DNA of 64,000 bases from an uncultured Methanosarcinales archaeon (GCA_903871465.1 CAIQHB010000080.1:186001-250000); one strand, 5' to 3'. Positions 24,818 to 33,740 are shown, counted from the first letter of the stretch. The notes: a model not told the origin generated them from the letters alone. A program made the numbers and translations.

Positions 24818-25372
24818 CTATCCCTTTCCGTCCCTGCAGCTCCAGCAGAGCAACTCGCCATTCAGGCTCTCCAGGGTATCCGAAAGCTGGCCGCAGACCT
24901 CACAGATTCCACGTACCACTCCACGCGGCTGCTCGAAATGGATGCTCTCCCGGTGCATCTCCAATAGATCGCTCAAAATCTCATTCAAACCGAGGGAGGA
25001 CCCTGAGACCAGGTCTGTATCGGTTATTATACCCACGAGCTTTCCTTTGAATATCACGGGCAGCCGTTTGACTCCGGTGCGAAGCATCAACGCCGCTGCT
25101 TCGCGTAGGCTTGCATCCGGCTCTATGGCATTTACAGGTGAGCTCATGATCTCTCCCACCTTCAGATTTCTGGGATCGACTCCTTTGGCTATGACCTTTT
25201 TGACCAGGTCCCTTTCCGTCAGAATGCCTGTGGGCTTGTCGCCGCATACTATTACTAGACTTCCCACATTGGCCGAGCCCATCTTCTTGGCAGCGCTCAG
25301 GATGTCCAGATCGGCATCGGCTGTGATCACCGGCCTGGTCATGATGTCTCGCACTGGGATCTCTGTTTCCAT
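24818..25372 (-). CDS. CBS-pair protein with C-terminal zinc ribbon
   Basis: This 184-aa protein has one CBS pair (VRDIMTRPVITADADLDILSAAKKMGSANVGSLVIVCGDKPTGILTERDLV and VGEIMSSPVNAIEPDASLREAAALMLRTGVKRLPVIFKGKLVGIITDTDLV). A C-terminal CxxC...CxxC knuckle follows (GICEVCGQLSDTLESLNGELLCWSCRDG, about 155-182). The zinc ribbon makes it the only member of the cluster with a possible output or nucleic-acid-binding module. It is the first gene of the five-gene operon, so it may act as the regulator of the set. Confidence 0.9.
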   Translation of the reverse strand: METEIPVRDIMTRPVITADADLDILSAAKKMGSANVGSLVIVCGDKPTGILTERDLVKKVIAKGVDPRNLKVGEIMSSPVNAIEPDASLREAAALMLRTGVKRLPVIFKGKLVGIITDTDLVSGSSLGLNEILSDLLEMHRESIHFEQPRGVVRGICEVCGQLSDTLESLNGELLCWSCRDGKG

Positions 25373-25476
25373 TTGGCCAATCTCTCCGTGAAAGCTCTAT
25401 GTCCTTATCAGAGTGCTAATGATATAAAAGGCTACTCCGGTTCAACAAGCTTTGATATAGTTAATATTATTTTTTT

Positions 25477-25953
25477 CTATTCTCGAATGTGCTTAAGAAT
25501 GTGTACTAATTCCGCCATGATTAGCTCCATGCCCAATCTCGCGGCGCCAGGCGAACCTGGTAGACAAAACACCGGCTTTCCATTATAAATTCCCGCGGTT
25601 GCCCGGGTGAGCAATGCTCGAGTCCCTACCTCATCCAAACTTCGCCAGCGGAAGACCTCTCCAAAGCCGGGAAGCGTCTTTTCAAAGAGAGGCTCCACGG
25701 CCTCTAAGGTTAAGTCAAGACGAGTAAGCCCCGTGCCTCCACAAATAACCACGGCATCGGCAACGCTCTTTTCCACAACATCTCGGATAGGCTCAATGCC
25801 GTCCGGACGCAGGCTGTATTGGGCTTTGTATCCGGCGGCTTTAATCATCTCCAGGATCACCTTTCCGGATAGGTCTTCTGCCTCTTCCGGACACGAAACC
25901 GGCCCGAACTTACGAAAGCGGGAGGTGCTCGCGACCACTACATCTATGATCAT
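25477..25953 (-). CDS. moaB: MoaB/MogA-family molybdenum cofactor protein
   Basis: This 158-aa protein belongs to the MoaB/MogA fold that adenylylates molybdopterin before metal insertion. Visible motifs are ASTSRFRKFGPVSCPEEAEDLSGKVI, VICGGTGLTRLDLTLEAVEPLFEKTLPGFGEVFRWRSLDEVGTRALLTRATAGI and FCLPGSPGAARLGMELI, all typical. Archaeal genomes usually have the MoaB form supporting molybdate or tungstate enzymes such as formylmethanofuran dehydrogenase. It stands about 105 bp upstream of the CBS operon and divergent from the DUF1786 gene. Confidence 0.9.
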   Translation of the reverse strand: MIIDVVVASTSRFRKFGPVSCPEEAEDLSGKVILEMIKAAGYKAQYSLRPDGIEPIRDVVEKSVADAVVICGGTGLTRLDLTLEAVEPLFEKTLPGFGEVFRWRSLDEVGTRALLTRATAGIYNGKPVFCLPGSPGAARLGMELIMAELVHILKHIRE

Positions 25954-26034
25954 GCTATCTCCTCTATGGATAAGGATAAGATTATTCCCGTGCGATCATG
26001 TCTTATTCTACCCAGTTGATAGGAAGGAGCACCT

Positions 26035-27072
26035 ATGTCGATATTAGCAGTTGATGTGGGGGCAGGCACCCAGGACATCCTGCTCTATCAAGAAGATGTG
26101 CCATTGGAAGGCTCGACCAAGATGGTTTTGCCAAGTCAAACGACTCTGGTGGGAACCAGGATAAACCGGGCCAGACTGGCGGGAAAAGATGTGTTCTTGC
26201 GCGGGCCGACCATGGGAGGAGGAGCCTCCACTGCGGCAGTAAGATGGCATCTGGCTGCGGGTTTAGCGGTTTATGCCACACCATCCGCGGCAGCTTCCAT
26301 AAATGATAATCTGGAGCGCGTCGCGGCTTTGGGCGTCAAGATTCAGGAGGAGGCTCCTATTGCCGCAGAGATCATTGAGACTGGCGACATAGACATTCCA
26401 GCACTTCGCCGTGCCTTCCAGACCTTCGACATCGAACTTCCGAAAGATATCGCGGTAGCAGTTCAGGATCATGGCTATTCCCCGGAAAAGTCAAATCGAC
26501 TAGTTCGGTTTGAGCATCTGACAGAAGCCATCCGCTCAGGTGGGGAACTGGAGGCCTTCGCCTACCGGCAGCCCCCTCAGGCCATGACCCGTATGCTGGC
26601 AGTTCGAGACACTCTGGTGAGGGAAGGATTTGAGCCACTCCTTATGGACACCGGCCCGGCAGCTATCTTTGGTGCAGCCCTGGATTCTCGATTTCTCGAT
26701 CCTGCTCTTATTATCAACTTTGGCAACGGCCATACGGTGGCAGCCATTCTGGATGATGGCCGGATAACAGCCATCTTCGAGCATCACACATCCGAGCTGA
26801 GCCCGGAAAAGCTAAGAGATTTCACAGAAAAGCTGTGCAACGGAAAACTGTTGAACCGCGAGGTGTTCGAGGATGGAGGTCATGGAGCCTATATTGATAG
26901 CGTTCCCGAAAGGATCAGGTCCACGCTTGTCACAGGACCGCGCCGCGTCGTGTTCCTTCAAAGCCACGCATTAGAAGGCGCAGTCCCGGCATCGCCCGGT
27001 GGAGACATGATGATCACAGGTTGCATCGGCCTCGTCGAGGCCTGGAAAAGCAGAGAGGATTTATGGAGATAG
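26035..27072 (+). CDS. DUF1786 family protein
   Basis: This 345-aa protein matches DUF1786, an uncharacterised archaeal and bacterial family. The N-terminus ILAVDVGAGTQDILLYQ resembles the phosphate-1 loop of the sugar kinase/actin superfamily. Other stretches are RGPTMGGGASTAAVRWHLAAGLAVYATPSAAASINDNLERV, LLMDTGPAAIFGAALDSRF and the C-terminal MMITGCIGLVEAW. An AGGAGC site precedes the ATG. Its stop overlaps the bud32 start by 10 bp, suggesting a coupled operon; a functional link to tRNA threonylcarbamoylation is possible but not shown. Confidence 0.8.
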   Translation: MSILAVDVGAGTQDILLYQEDVPLEGSTKMVLPSQTTLVGTRINRARLAGKDVFLRGPTMGGGASTAAVRWHLAAGLAVYATPSAAASINDNLERVAALGVKIQEEAPIAAEIIETGDIDIPALRRAFQTFDIELPKDIAVAVQDHGYSPEKSNRLVRFEHLTEAIRSGGELEAFAYRQPPQAMTRMLAVRDTLVREGFEPLLMDTGPAAIFGAALDSRFLDPALIINFGNGHTVAAILDDGRITAIFEHHTSELSPEKLRDFTEKLCNGKLLNREVFEDGGHGAYIDSVPERIRSTLVTGPRRVVFLQSHALEGAVPASPGGDMMITGCIGLVEAWKSREDLWR

Positions 27073-27635
27073 GCAGAGGCGCGGAAGCGGTCATAACTTT
27101 GGAGAACGGCGTCGTAAATAAGTGGAGGCTGCCCAAGAGCTATCGGCTGGCGGAACTGGATGAGCAAATCAGGCAGGAAAGAACTTTGCGGGAGGCCAAG
27201 ATCACATCCGATGCCCGCAGGCACGGGGTTCTTACGCCAATTATTAGCGATGTCTCTCGCTTTGAGCTCCAGATGGAGCATATAGACGGCGCAACTTTGA
27301 AGGATGTTATCAATAGCGAACTCTCCGAGAAGGCGGGGGTGATGGTAGGAAAGCTGCATCTGGGAGGAATCGTCCATGGGGACCTGACCACCTCCAATAT
27401 GATCCTTGTGCAGGGAAAGATATGCCTGATAGATTTCGGCCTGTCGTTTTATGAAAAATCCGTAGAAGCCCAGGGTGTTGATGTTCATGTTTACTTCCAG
27501 ACCCTGGAAAGCACTCATGATCATTCCGAGGAGTTGATCGAGGCCTTCAAGGTAGGATATACCCGGACCTATCCCGAAGCTCCTGCGGTCCTGAAGAGAG
27601 TGACTGAGATCAAGGCGCGGGGCAGGTACCTTTAA
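27063..27635 (+). CDS. bud32: Bud32 protein kinase/ATPase of the KEOPS complex
   Basis: This 190-aa small atypical kinase starts MEIGRGAEAVITLENGVVNKWRLPKSYRLAELDEQIRQERTLREAKITSDARRHGVLTP. It has the catalytic HGDLTTSNMI and metal-binding IDFGLSFYEKSVEAQGVDVHVYFQTLESTH motifs and the basic C-terminal tail. Bud32 supports Kae1 in N6-threonylcarbamoyladenosine synthesis on tRNA. Here it is a stand-alone gene rather than a Kae1-Bud32 fusion. The track ORF starts 14 codons earlier at 27021; the family start and the overlap with the DUF1786 stop favour 27063. Confidence 0.92.
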   Translation: MEIGRGAEAVITLENGVVNKWRLPKSYRLAELDEQIRQERTLREAKITSDARRHGVLTPIISDVSRFELQMEHIDGATLKDVINSELSEKAGVMVGKLHLGGIVHGDLTTSNMILVQGKICLIDFGLSFYEKSVEAQGVDVHVYFQTLESTHDHSEELIEAFKVGYTRTYPEAPAVLKRVTEIKARGRYL

Positions 27636-27695
27636 GTAATCAACTTTCTTAGGATACAACCGTTAGTCCAAATTTAATATCAAGGTGATAAGCCA

Positions 27696-27767
27696 ATGGC
27701 TGAAGATGATGTCGTATTCGTCGGCAACAAGACTGTGATGAACTACGTGATGGAAGTGAGCTCTTAA
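27696..27767 (+). pseudogene. Truncated alba (Sac10b) 5' remnant, 23 codons
   Basis: The ORF reads MAEDDVVFVGNKTVMNYVMEVSS then TAA. It matches the conserved N-terminus of the chromatin protein Alba (NVV-x-x-GNKPVMNYV). An AAGGTGAT ribosome binding site sits 7-8 bp before the ATG, as for a real gene. The rest of Alba (about 70 residues) is missing, replaced by purN, whose TTG start is 1 bp after the stop. It may act as a translated leader for purN or be inert debris. The identification rests on a short but distinctive stretch. Confidence 0.7.
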
Positions 27768-27768
27768 C

Positions 27769-28383
27769 TTGACACCAACGCTCGGCATCATATCCTCGGG
27801 GCGGGGAGAAAATCTTCGCTACATTCTGCTGGCGGAGCGCTCAGGTTATCTTCCAGGCCTTGTGAAAATAGTCCTGACCGATCAGCCGGATGCGGGTGCT
27901 CTCAGGATCGCCCGGGAGTTCGGGGTTCCGGGACTTTATCTAGATCCCAGAGGCAAACCCCGCGAGGAGTATGACCGAGAGCTCGTAGCGCATCTGGAGG
28001 CAGCGGGCGTGGAAATGGTCGTGCTCACGGGTTTCATGAGGATCCTGACACCCTTTTTTGTTCGCCGTTACAGGGATCGGATCTTGAATATTCATCCCGC
28101 CCTTCTGCCTTCCTTTCGGGGCATGGATGCCTTCGGCCAGGCCCTGGATCATGGGGTGTTATGGACTGGAACCACGGTGCACATAGTCGACGAGGACGTG
28201 GACCACGGTCCAATCATATATCAGAGGCCTGTGCCGGTTAAAGAGAACGACACTCATGAGAGCCTGAAGGCCAGGATTCAGAGGGCGGAGTATAAGGCTT
28301 ATCCGAAGGCGATAAAGATGTTTATAGAAGGGAAGGCTAAAGTCGTGGGAAGGAAGATCGTCTTCGAGAAAGGGGCAGAGTAA
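27769..28383 (+). CDS. purN: Phosphoribosylglycinamide formyltransferase
   Basis: This 204-aa folate-type GAR transformylase of purine synthesis shows LGIISSGRGENLRYIL (phosphate-binding), VLTGFMRILTPFFV, the catalytic Asn-His in ILNIHPALLPSFRGMDAFGQALDHG, and TGTTVHIVDEDVDHGPIIYQ with the catalytic Asp. The start is an unusual TTG, one base after the stop of the alba remnant, with GGAAGTGAG inside the remnant as ribosome binding site. This points to coupled translation. The HIT gene follows after 1 bp. Confidence 0.9.
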   Translation: MTPTLGIISSGRGENLRYILLAERSGYLPGLVKIVLTDQPDAGALRIAREFGVPGLYLDPRGKPREEYDRELVAHLEAAGVEMVVLTGFMRILTPFFVRRYRDRILNIHPALLPSFRGMDAFGQALDHGVLWTGTTVHIVDEDVDHGPIIYQRPVPVKENDTHESLKARIQRAEYKAYPKAIKMFIEGKAKVVGRKIVFEKGAE

Positions 28384-28384
28384 A

Positions 28385-28876
28385 ATGGAAAATTTATGGG
28401 CACCGTGGCGCATCGAATACATCCTCAGCAAGAAGCCTGCAGGCTGCATATTCTGCGACAAGCCCGGCGAGAACAAGGATGAAGAGAACATGATTCTCCA
28501 CCGGGGCCGGTATCATTTCATCATCATGAACGCTTTTCCCTACAACAACGGCCATATGATGGTGGTTCCTTTCCGGCATACGGCCACGTTGTCGGCCTGG
28601 GCAGGAGATGAGCAGCAAGAGATGATGCAGCTGGCTGATCTTGCCGTGGAGCTGCTGCGTAAGACCATGCATCCGGATGGTTTCAACCTGGGGATTAACA
28701 TGGGCATTGTGGGAGGTGCAGGAGTGGCAGATCATATTCACCTGCACATTGTGCCCCGCTGGAATGGCGACACCAACTTCATGCCTGTGCTATCAGATAC
28801 GCGAGTTATTTCAGAGCACCTGCGAGCGACCTTTGGGACGCTGAAAAAAGCTCTTGCTGAGATGGAGATCGGATAG
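28385..28876 (+). CDS. HIT-family nucleotide hydrolase/transferase
   Basis: This 163-aa histidine-triad protein shows CIFCDKPGENKDEENMILHRGRYHFIIMNAFPYNNGHMMVVPFRHTATL and the triad ADHIHLHIVPRWNGDTNFMPV. The N-terminal MENLWAPWRIEYIL with a CxxC belongs to the AP4A phosphorylase-like/FHIT branch. Such enzymes cleave dinucleoside polyphosphates or nucleotide adducts. The start is 1 bp after purN, so it is in the same operon. Confidence 0.9.
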   Translation: MENLWAPWRIEYILSKKPAGCIFCDKPGENKDEENMILHRGRYHFIIMNAFPYNNGHMMVVPFRHTATLSAWAGDEQQEMMQLADLAVELLRKTMHPDGFNLGINMGIVGGAGVADHIHLHIVPRWNGDTNFMPVLSDTRVISEHLRATFGTLKKALAEMEIG

Positions 28877-29581
28877 CTGATATGCGATCTGGAGCCCATG
28901 CGTGCATGGACAGTTATTTCGCGCATGCAGCCCTTAGAGCGGTGTACCTGCCTTCTTATGGCATATTTTTGCAATTCTTCAGGCATGCAACAGCTGGTTG
29001 ACGTGCAGGTGAGCAGACCACTATATTAGTCAAAAGAGTCTGCCTTCTTAAGACCAGAGTTCAGACTTAGAGTTGCACTTGTTGCTGTCTTGCCCGGAAT
29101 CGAAAAGGCCACACACCTCGGTACTTGTAGACATAAACTAAGGTGAAAGTCGATGAGAGTCTTCCCCTCCCACCTCCTTTTCCTTTCTCGGCTTCCCCCA
29201 ATAGGTGAAAAGATTTACAGAAACAAAGCCGGGATGGCGACCGAGGTTTCTGCTGTATAATGGTCTGCACTTTGGGTTAAATAGGATACTTTGGCAATGG
29301 ATTATACTTTGTGTCAGAAGGATATTAAGTAAATTAGTATAACTTGTAGTCCAGATCCGCACTTCCACGAATCTGGTAACACTCATCATCATGAGTAAAG
29401 CTCGAGAGACTATCTTGAGTGCTCAAATTCAGCAATTTGCGTTTCAAAAAATCGGTAACAGGGAATTCGATGAAACGATTCTCTCATCTATCGGCGGGCA
29501 TTTTGATAGTTGCAGTGTCTATAATAATTGAATATTCAAGATATATCTTGTAGTATACAAGGAAACATCCAGAGATCTCGC
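28877..29581. other. Gene-poor transition into the AT-rich island
   Basis: No supported gene in about 0.7 kb. The composition shifts from GC-richer to AT-rich here. A 27-codon ORF at 29470-29553 (MKRFSHLSAGILIVAVSIIIEYSRYIL) is hydrophobic but has no clear ribosome binding site. The track ORFs at 29067-29392 on the minus strand look like chance frames. Confidence 0.5.
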
Positions 29582-30259
29582 ATGAAATCTATAATTATTC
29601 CGGCGTATAATGAGGAGACAAGGATCAAACGAGCCATTGAGAACCTAATTGAGGGATTTCCTGGACAAGAAATTATAGTAGTCTGCGATGGAGAGGATAA
29701 TTCCGATGATATCATAAAAAGCTTCTCCGTTAGATACCCGAATATCCGGCTTCTTTGTTTTGGTAATCGTCTGGGCAAAGGCGGGGCATTGATTCAGGGT
29801 CTTAAGGTTGCTGAAGGGAAGGAAATATGTTTTGTTGACGCAGACGAATCGGTAAGTATCGATGATCTGAAATGCATGTTTCATGCCTTGCATGATTTTG
29901 ATGGAGTAATCGCCTCACGGAGATTGAAGAGATCGAAAATCCTGATAAAGCAGCCGATCCAGAGAAGGTTGGCAAGCAGAATTTTTAATATTTTTGTAAG
30001 GATGGTCTTTGGTTTGCCCTTCGAAGATACTCAATGTGGTGCGAAGGTCTTTAAGCGGGAGGCAATTCTCGATATTCTAAACGATCTAAAAACTACGGGA
30101 TTTGAGACAGATGTCGAGATTCTTTGGAGACTTAGAAAGATGGGATATAGAATTGGAGAGTACCCGATAAGCTGGAAGCATTCCAAGGGCACGAAATTTA
30201 AATTATCCGATTCCAAGTGCATGCTTATTTCTTTGATAAGAACAAGATTTGGCCGGTGA
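29582..30259 (+). CDS. Family 2 glycosyltransferase (dolichyl-phosphate hexosyltransferase-like)
   Basis: This 225-aa GT-A enzyme starts MKSIIIPAYNEETRIKRAIENLIE. The nucleotide-sugar site is ICFVDADESVSIDDLKCM (DxD-type), followed by DGVIASRR, an FGLPFEDTQCGAKVFKR motif and ILWRLRKMGYRIGEYPISW. This set is typical of dolichyl-phosphate beta-glucosyl/mannosyltransferases, which supply lipid-linked sugars for protein glycosylation. No C-terminal membrane domain is present. The track ORF begins 18 codons earlier, but the family start is at 29582. It opens a three-gene set with a methyltransferase and a membrane protein. Confidence 0.85.
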   Translation: MKSIIIPAYNEETRIKRAIENLIEGFPGQEIIVVCDGEDNSDDIIKSFSVRYPNIRLLCFGNRLGKGGALIQGLKVAEGKEICFVDADESVSIDDLKCMFHALHDFDGVIASRRLKRSKILIKQPIQRRLASRIFNIFVRMVFGLPFEDTQCGAKVFKREAILDILNDLKTTGFETDVEILWRLRKMGYRIGEYPISWKHSKGTKFKLSDSKCMLISLIRTRFGR

Positions 30260-30380
30260 TGTCTGGACGGAATTTAACCATTTTGGATCTGGGAAAATTG
30301 TAGATCAGGGAAAACGGATTGCTGTGTCTGCGATCCGATCTTCGGAAGAATATTGCCCCGAATTTGCTGGAGATACTTAA

Positions 30381-31151
30381 ATGGACCCATCCGAATACGA
30401 TAAGATGTATAGTCTGGAAGGGGCAAATTGGTGGTATGCAGGACGCAGGGACATGGTAATGAAATTGGCAGCTCGATCTCATAATGGCCTTTCCGAGAAA
30501 CCTTTGAGGATTTTGGATGCAGGTTGTGGTACCGGGATCAATCTCAAATACCTTCAAATTCTCGGAGATGTTTACGGTCTGGACATCTCCAAGAATGCCT
30601 TGATATTCAGCCGAACCAGAGGATCGCATTCTTTGATCTGCGGCTCGGTGGATAAGCTGCCCTTTAAGAATGAACTCTTCGACCTTGTCCTGGCTCTGGA
30701 CGTCATAGAGCACATGGACGATGAGATCTCCGCCGTCAGGGAGATCAATCGCGTTTTGAAGCCCGGCGGACGCCTGATAATAACAGTTCCCGCCTTCCAG
30801 TTCCTTTGGACCCGACACGATCTTGCCGTTCATCATAAGAGAAGGTATACAAGGTCCGGGCTTCTTAATATTCTACGGTTGAATGGGTTTGAGAATGAAA
30901 AAGCTACCTACTGGAACTTTTTCCTGTTCTTGCCAGTGGCGATGGTACGGTTGTCAAAAAGGATTCATCGATCTGGAGATGCTGCGAGGACAGATTTAGC
31001 GGAACTGCCCACTCTTTTGAATGGACTCTTGCAGGTAATAATTAGAATTGAGAATGTGATTTTGATGCGATTTGATCTGCCGGTTGGCACTAGCATGATG
31101 TGCATGTGCAGGAAAGTCAGCGAGAGTCAAGATAAAACGAAATGGGCCTGA
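30381..31151 (+). CDS. Class I SAM-dependent methyltransferase
   Basis: This 256-aa enzyme starts with YDKMYSLEGANWWYAGRRDMV, a pattern common in methyltransferases of polysaccharide clusters. SAM motif I is ILDAGCGTGINLKYL (about 47), with YGLDISKNAL, LPFKNELFDLVLALDVIEHMDDE and VLKPGGRLIITVPAFQFLW. Its C-terminal part has a hydrophobic stretch NFFLFLPVAMVRLSKRIH. Its end overlaps the next gene by 10 bp. The context of a glycosyltransferase and a membrane protein suggests envelope or glycan modification. Confidence 0.88.
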   Translation: MDPSEYDKMYSLEGANWWYAGRRDMVMKLAARSHNGLSEKPLRILDAGCGTGINLKYLQILGDVYGLDISKNALIFSRTRGSHSLICGSVDKLPFKNELFDLVLALDVIEHMDDEISAVREINRVLKPGGRLIITVPAFQFLWTRHDLAVHHKRRYTRSGLLNILRLNGFENEKATYWNFFLFLPVAMVRLSKRIHRSGDAARTDLAELPTLLNGLLQVIIRIENVILMRFDLPVGTSMMCMCRKVSESQDKTKWA

Positions 31152-32965
31152 TTGGTGATTGGATGCGTTTTAATTGTGATAAGCTAAAGGTACTTAACTT
31201 GTCGAGAGTCGACTATTCGATATTGGCCCTTTATTCGATATTATCTATTTTATTTACGTATCCAGTAGCGTTCTCAATAAATAAAATTCCCGGCAAGGGA
31301 GACGTTTTTTGGTTCTTGTGGGATTTCTGGTCGTTTAAAAGAGCAGCATTAAATTTATCAAATCCGTATTATACAATGGATATATTTTACCCTACGGGTG
31401 TTAGTCTGGCATTTTCAGATGTCTCGCCATTTGATGCAATAATATCCATTCCCTTACAACAGCTATTCGGCCTTATTGCTGCATATAATATGGTTTGGAT
31501 TTTAACATTTATACTTTCGGGTTTTGGCATCTATTTATTGGCAAAATATTTGATTAATGATACAAAAGCAGCGATCTTATCCGGGCTAATTTTCATGTTT
31601 AGCCCGTATCATTTTGCCCATGCTCTCGGTCATATGAATTTGATAACTACCGAATGGATACCTTTATATATATTATTTTTGATTAAAATGACTCGCGAAG
31701 GTACGAAGACCAATGCCATTTATGCCGCAATTTTTTTAGTCCTCACCGCCATGAGTAGCAATTATTATTTACTCTATATGTTTAGTTTTACATCAATGTA
31801 TCTCATATATTATTTGTTAGTTGATAGAAGTCTGATGAGCAAGGATTTTATGAAGAGATTTTCGATAATGACTGCAAGCTTTTTGGTTTGTTTTTCTCCT
31901 TTTCTATATATTATGTTAAAAGAGATGCTTCTCTCAAAATCTAGCTATATGTATCAAGGAGGATTTGAGGAATTTTCCGCAGACTTGATGGCGTTCTTCA
32001 CTCCCACAATATTCCATCCTGTCTTCAAAGATCTCGTTTCTCCCATCAATTCGCAATTTACTGGCGGAGGAGCAGAGTTTACAGTATTTGCCGGATATAC
32101 TGTATTGCTCTTGTCCGTCATAGCAATCTGGAAGATAAAGACTAAAGAAATTAAGTTCTGGGCAATTTCTACGATAGTCTTTTTCATTCTATGTTTAGGT
32201 CCGTATTTGACCGTAAATGGTGCTGCTGATTTCTCGTTTAGCGGATACAACTTCAAGATACCTTTGCCTTACGTAATTTTGATGCATATACCGGTCTTTT
32301 CCATGGCCAGGGCCCCAAGCAGATGGGATGTATTGGTGATGCTATCTCTCGCTATATTGGCAGGATATGGACTAAATTATATATCTTGTAAAGCTAGAAA
32401 TAGGTCTCTATTTAAGAGCAACAAAGAGAATATCATATTTATTGTCGTCTCTTGCTTAATCTTGTTCGAATTCTTAGCAGTGCCTTTCCCGATGTCCAGT
32501 GCCGATGTTCCGGCTTTTTATAAGCAAATGGCGCTTGAGACCGACGATTATGCTATCCTCGAAGTTCCAGGATTTGCTGCGGCCAATTATATGTACTTCC
32601 AAACCATTCACGGTAAGAAGCTGATTAATGGTTATGTATCACGCACACCGGATTATGCGCTTGAGTTTGCGAGTCTGACGCCACTAATTAGTAATATAAT
32701 ATCTCGATCTGATACACCCATAATGGAAGATATTGCAAAAAAAGATATAATAAAACAAAACCGGACAGAACTGATATCTATGCTCACTAGTTATAATATT
32801 AGATACATAATTATTCATAAGACATACCTATCCGATAATGAATTATCATTTGCATCGAATCTCGTCCATGATTCTCTCGGAATCGAACCTGTCGCATATG
32901 ACAGCGATGGCCTATTAGTTTACCATATTCCGGCTCCTCTGAATTCTTCGCCATTACGTCTTTAG
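31142..32965 (+). CDS. Polytopic membrane protein, GT-C glycosyltransferase-like
   Basis: This 607-aa protein has about 11 hydrophobic helices across residues 20-460 and a C-terminal soluble part of about 140 residues. The loop NKIPGKGDVFWFLWDFWSFKRA and FYPTGVSLAFSDVSPFD after the first helix carries acidic residues, as in GT-C enzymes that use lipid-linked sugars. Later SPYHFAHALGHMNLITTEWIPLYIL and HIPVFSMARAPSRWDVLVMLSLAILAGYG are typical of this uncharacterised family. AT-rich codon use matches the island. It overlaps the methyltransferase gene and is likely part of a glycan-building set; no sugar can be named. Confidence 0.75.
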   Translation: MGLIGDWMRFNCDKLKVLNLSRVDYSILALYSILSILFTYPVAFSINKIPGKGDVFWFLWDFWSFKRAALNLSNPYYTMDIFYPTGVSLAFSDVSPFDAIISIPLQQLFGLIAAYNMVWILTFILSGFGIYLLAKYLINDTKAAILSGLIFMFSPYHFAHALGHMNLITTEWIPLYILFLIKMTREGTKTNAIYAAIFLVLTAMSSNYYLLYMFSFTSMYLIYYLLVDRSLMSKDFMKRFSIMTASFLVCFSPFLYIMLKEMLLSKSSYMYQGGFEEFSADLMAFFTPTIFHPVFKDLVSPINSQFTGGGAEFTVFAGYTVLLLSVIAIWKIKTKEIKFWAISTIVFFILCLGPYLTVNGAADFSFSGYNFKIPLPYVILMHIPVFSMARAPSRWDVLVMLSLAILAGYGLNYISCKARNRSLFKSNKENIIFIVVSCLILFEFLAVPFPMSSADVPAFYKQMALETDDYAILEVPGFAAANYMYFQTIHGKKLINGYVSRTPDYALEFASLTPLISNIISRSDTPIMEDIAKKDIIKQNRTELISMLTSYNIRYIIIHKTYLSDNELSFASNLVHDSLGIEPVAYDSDGLLVYHIPAPLNSSPLRL

Positions 32966-33038
32966 CCTGGGCTTGCCCCCCATCTTATTTTTCCAAAGAA
33001 TAAAAAATGTGGTTAAAGGCATTTTTATTTTTTAAATC

Positions 33039-33578
33039 TCATGCATCTCCTGGCTTATCGGACATTTCTTTCGATTCTTCTGAGGTGCCAACTACTATCC
33101 CCTTCGCATCCAGCAAAGAGACTTCATCATCCGCTTTGGTTAGCAGGGAATTTGTAGCATAGATATCTGTCTTGCTATCTTTTCCTGTTCCTGCGTGTAC
33201 CTTGACTCGAGCATTTGCATCCAGCATGAACTTAGGGAGGGTAAATACTGTCTTGTTCTGTACATCGAGTCTCCAGCCCGTTAGGTCTTGTCCTGAAGTT
33301 TCATTATTCTTGAGCTCAATGTACTGGGTTTTCGAGCTGAAAGTTATGCTGTCAATGATGACGTTGTCTTCACCGGTTTCATTCGTATTAACAGCTTCCT
33401 TCTCATTAGCATCAGCTGCATCTGTAACATTTGAATTTGATCCAGCAATAGCTACATTCGTTATATTCGATGACGTAGTCTTATTAGCCGTCGTGACATT
33501 TTCCCCCAAGGCCACTCCAATTGAGAGCGCCATAAGCATGGTGAAAAGCACCAATCCGCATTTCATAGATCTCTTCAT
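33039..33578 (-). CDS. Secreted lamin-tail (LTD) domain protein
   Basis: The preferred start is MKRSMKCGLVLFTMLMALSIGVALGE, a signal peptide; the track ORF extends 31 codons further upstream to 33671 without support. After a Thr/Asn-rich linker (about 25-70) comes a lamin-tail-type domain: VIIDSITFSSKTQYIELKNNETSGQDLTGWRLDVQNKTVFTLPKFMLDANARVKVHAGTG ... IYATNSLLTKADDEVSLLDAKGIVVG. Such domains are common in secreted archaeal and bacterial proteins, often with nucleases or as adhesion modules. About 125 bp upstream is an operator-like pair shared with the DUF347 gene. A decayed copy of its first codons lies at 33955-34045. Confidence 0.75.
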   Translation of the reverse strand: MKRSMKCGLVLFTMLMALSIGVALGENVTTANKTTSSNITNVAIAGSNSNVTDAADANEKEAVNTNETGEDNVIIDSITFSSKTQYIELKNNETSGQDLTGWRLDVQNKTVFTLPKFMLDANARVKVHAGTGKDSKTDIYATNSLLTKADDEVSLLDAKGIVVGTSEESKEMSDKPGDA

Positions 33579-33705
33579 ATCGATATCTTCCGTGTGTTTC
33601 ATACAATTTAGAAGTACTAATCCGCATACTCGTACAGAGGGAAGGCAATATTGGAGCACACGGATTAGCATATTTATGACTTGTATTGCAGAATATAAGG
33701 TCTTT

Positions 33706-33740
33706 TTGACTCAAAGTGTCAATTGTAGTACAAAGTGTAT
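33706..33740 (-). promoter_or_regulatory. Operator-like pair upstream of the LTD gene
   Basis: TTGACTCAAAGTGTCAA (33706) and TAGTACAAAGTGTAT (33726) have CAAAGTGT cores whose centres are 19 bp apart. The same two sites with the same spacing occur at 35470-35503 in front of the DUF347 gene. On the minus strand a TATA-like ATAATATAC lies immediately upstream of the pair, so a bound protein would cover the start region and act as a repressor. Confidence 0.55.

Noticed and set aside
29470-29553. 27-aa hydrophobic peptide ORF before the glycosyltransferase
   Set aside because: The helix is suggestive but there is no clear ribosome binding site and the sequence is AT-rich, where such ORFs arise by chance.
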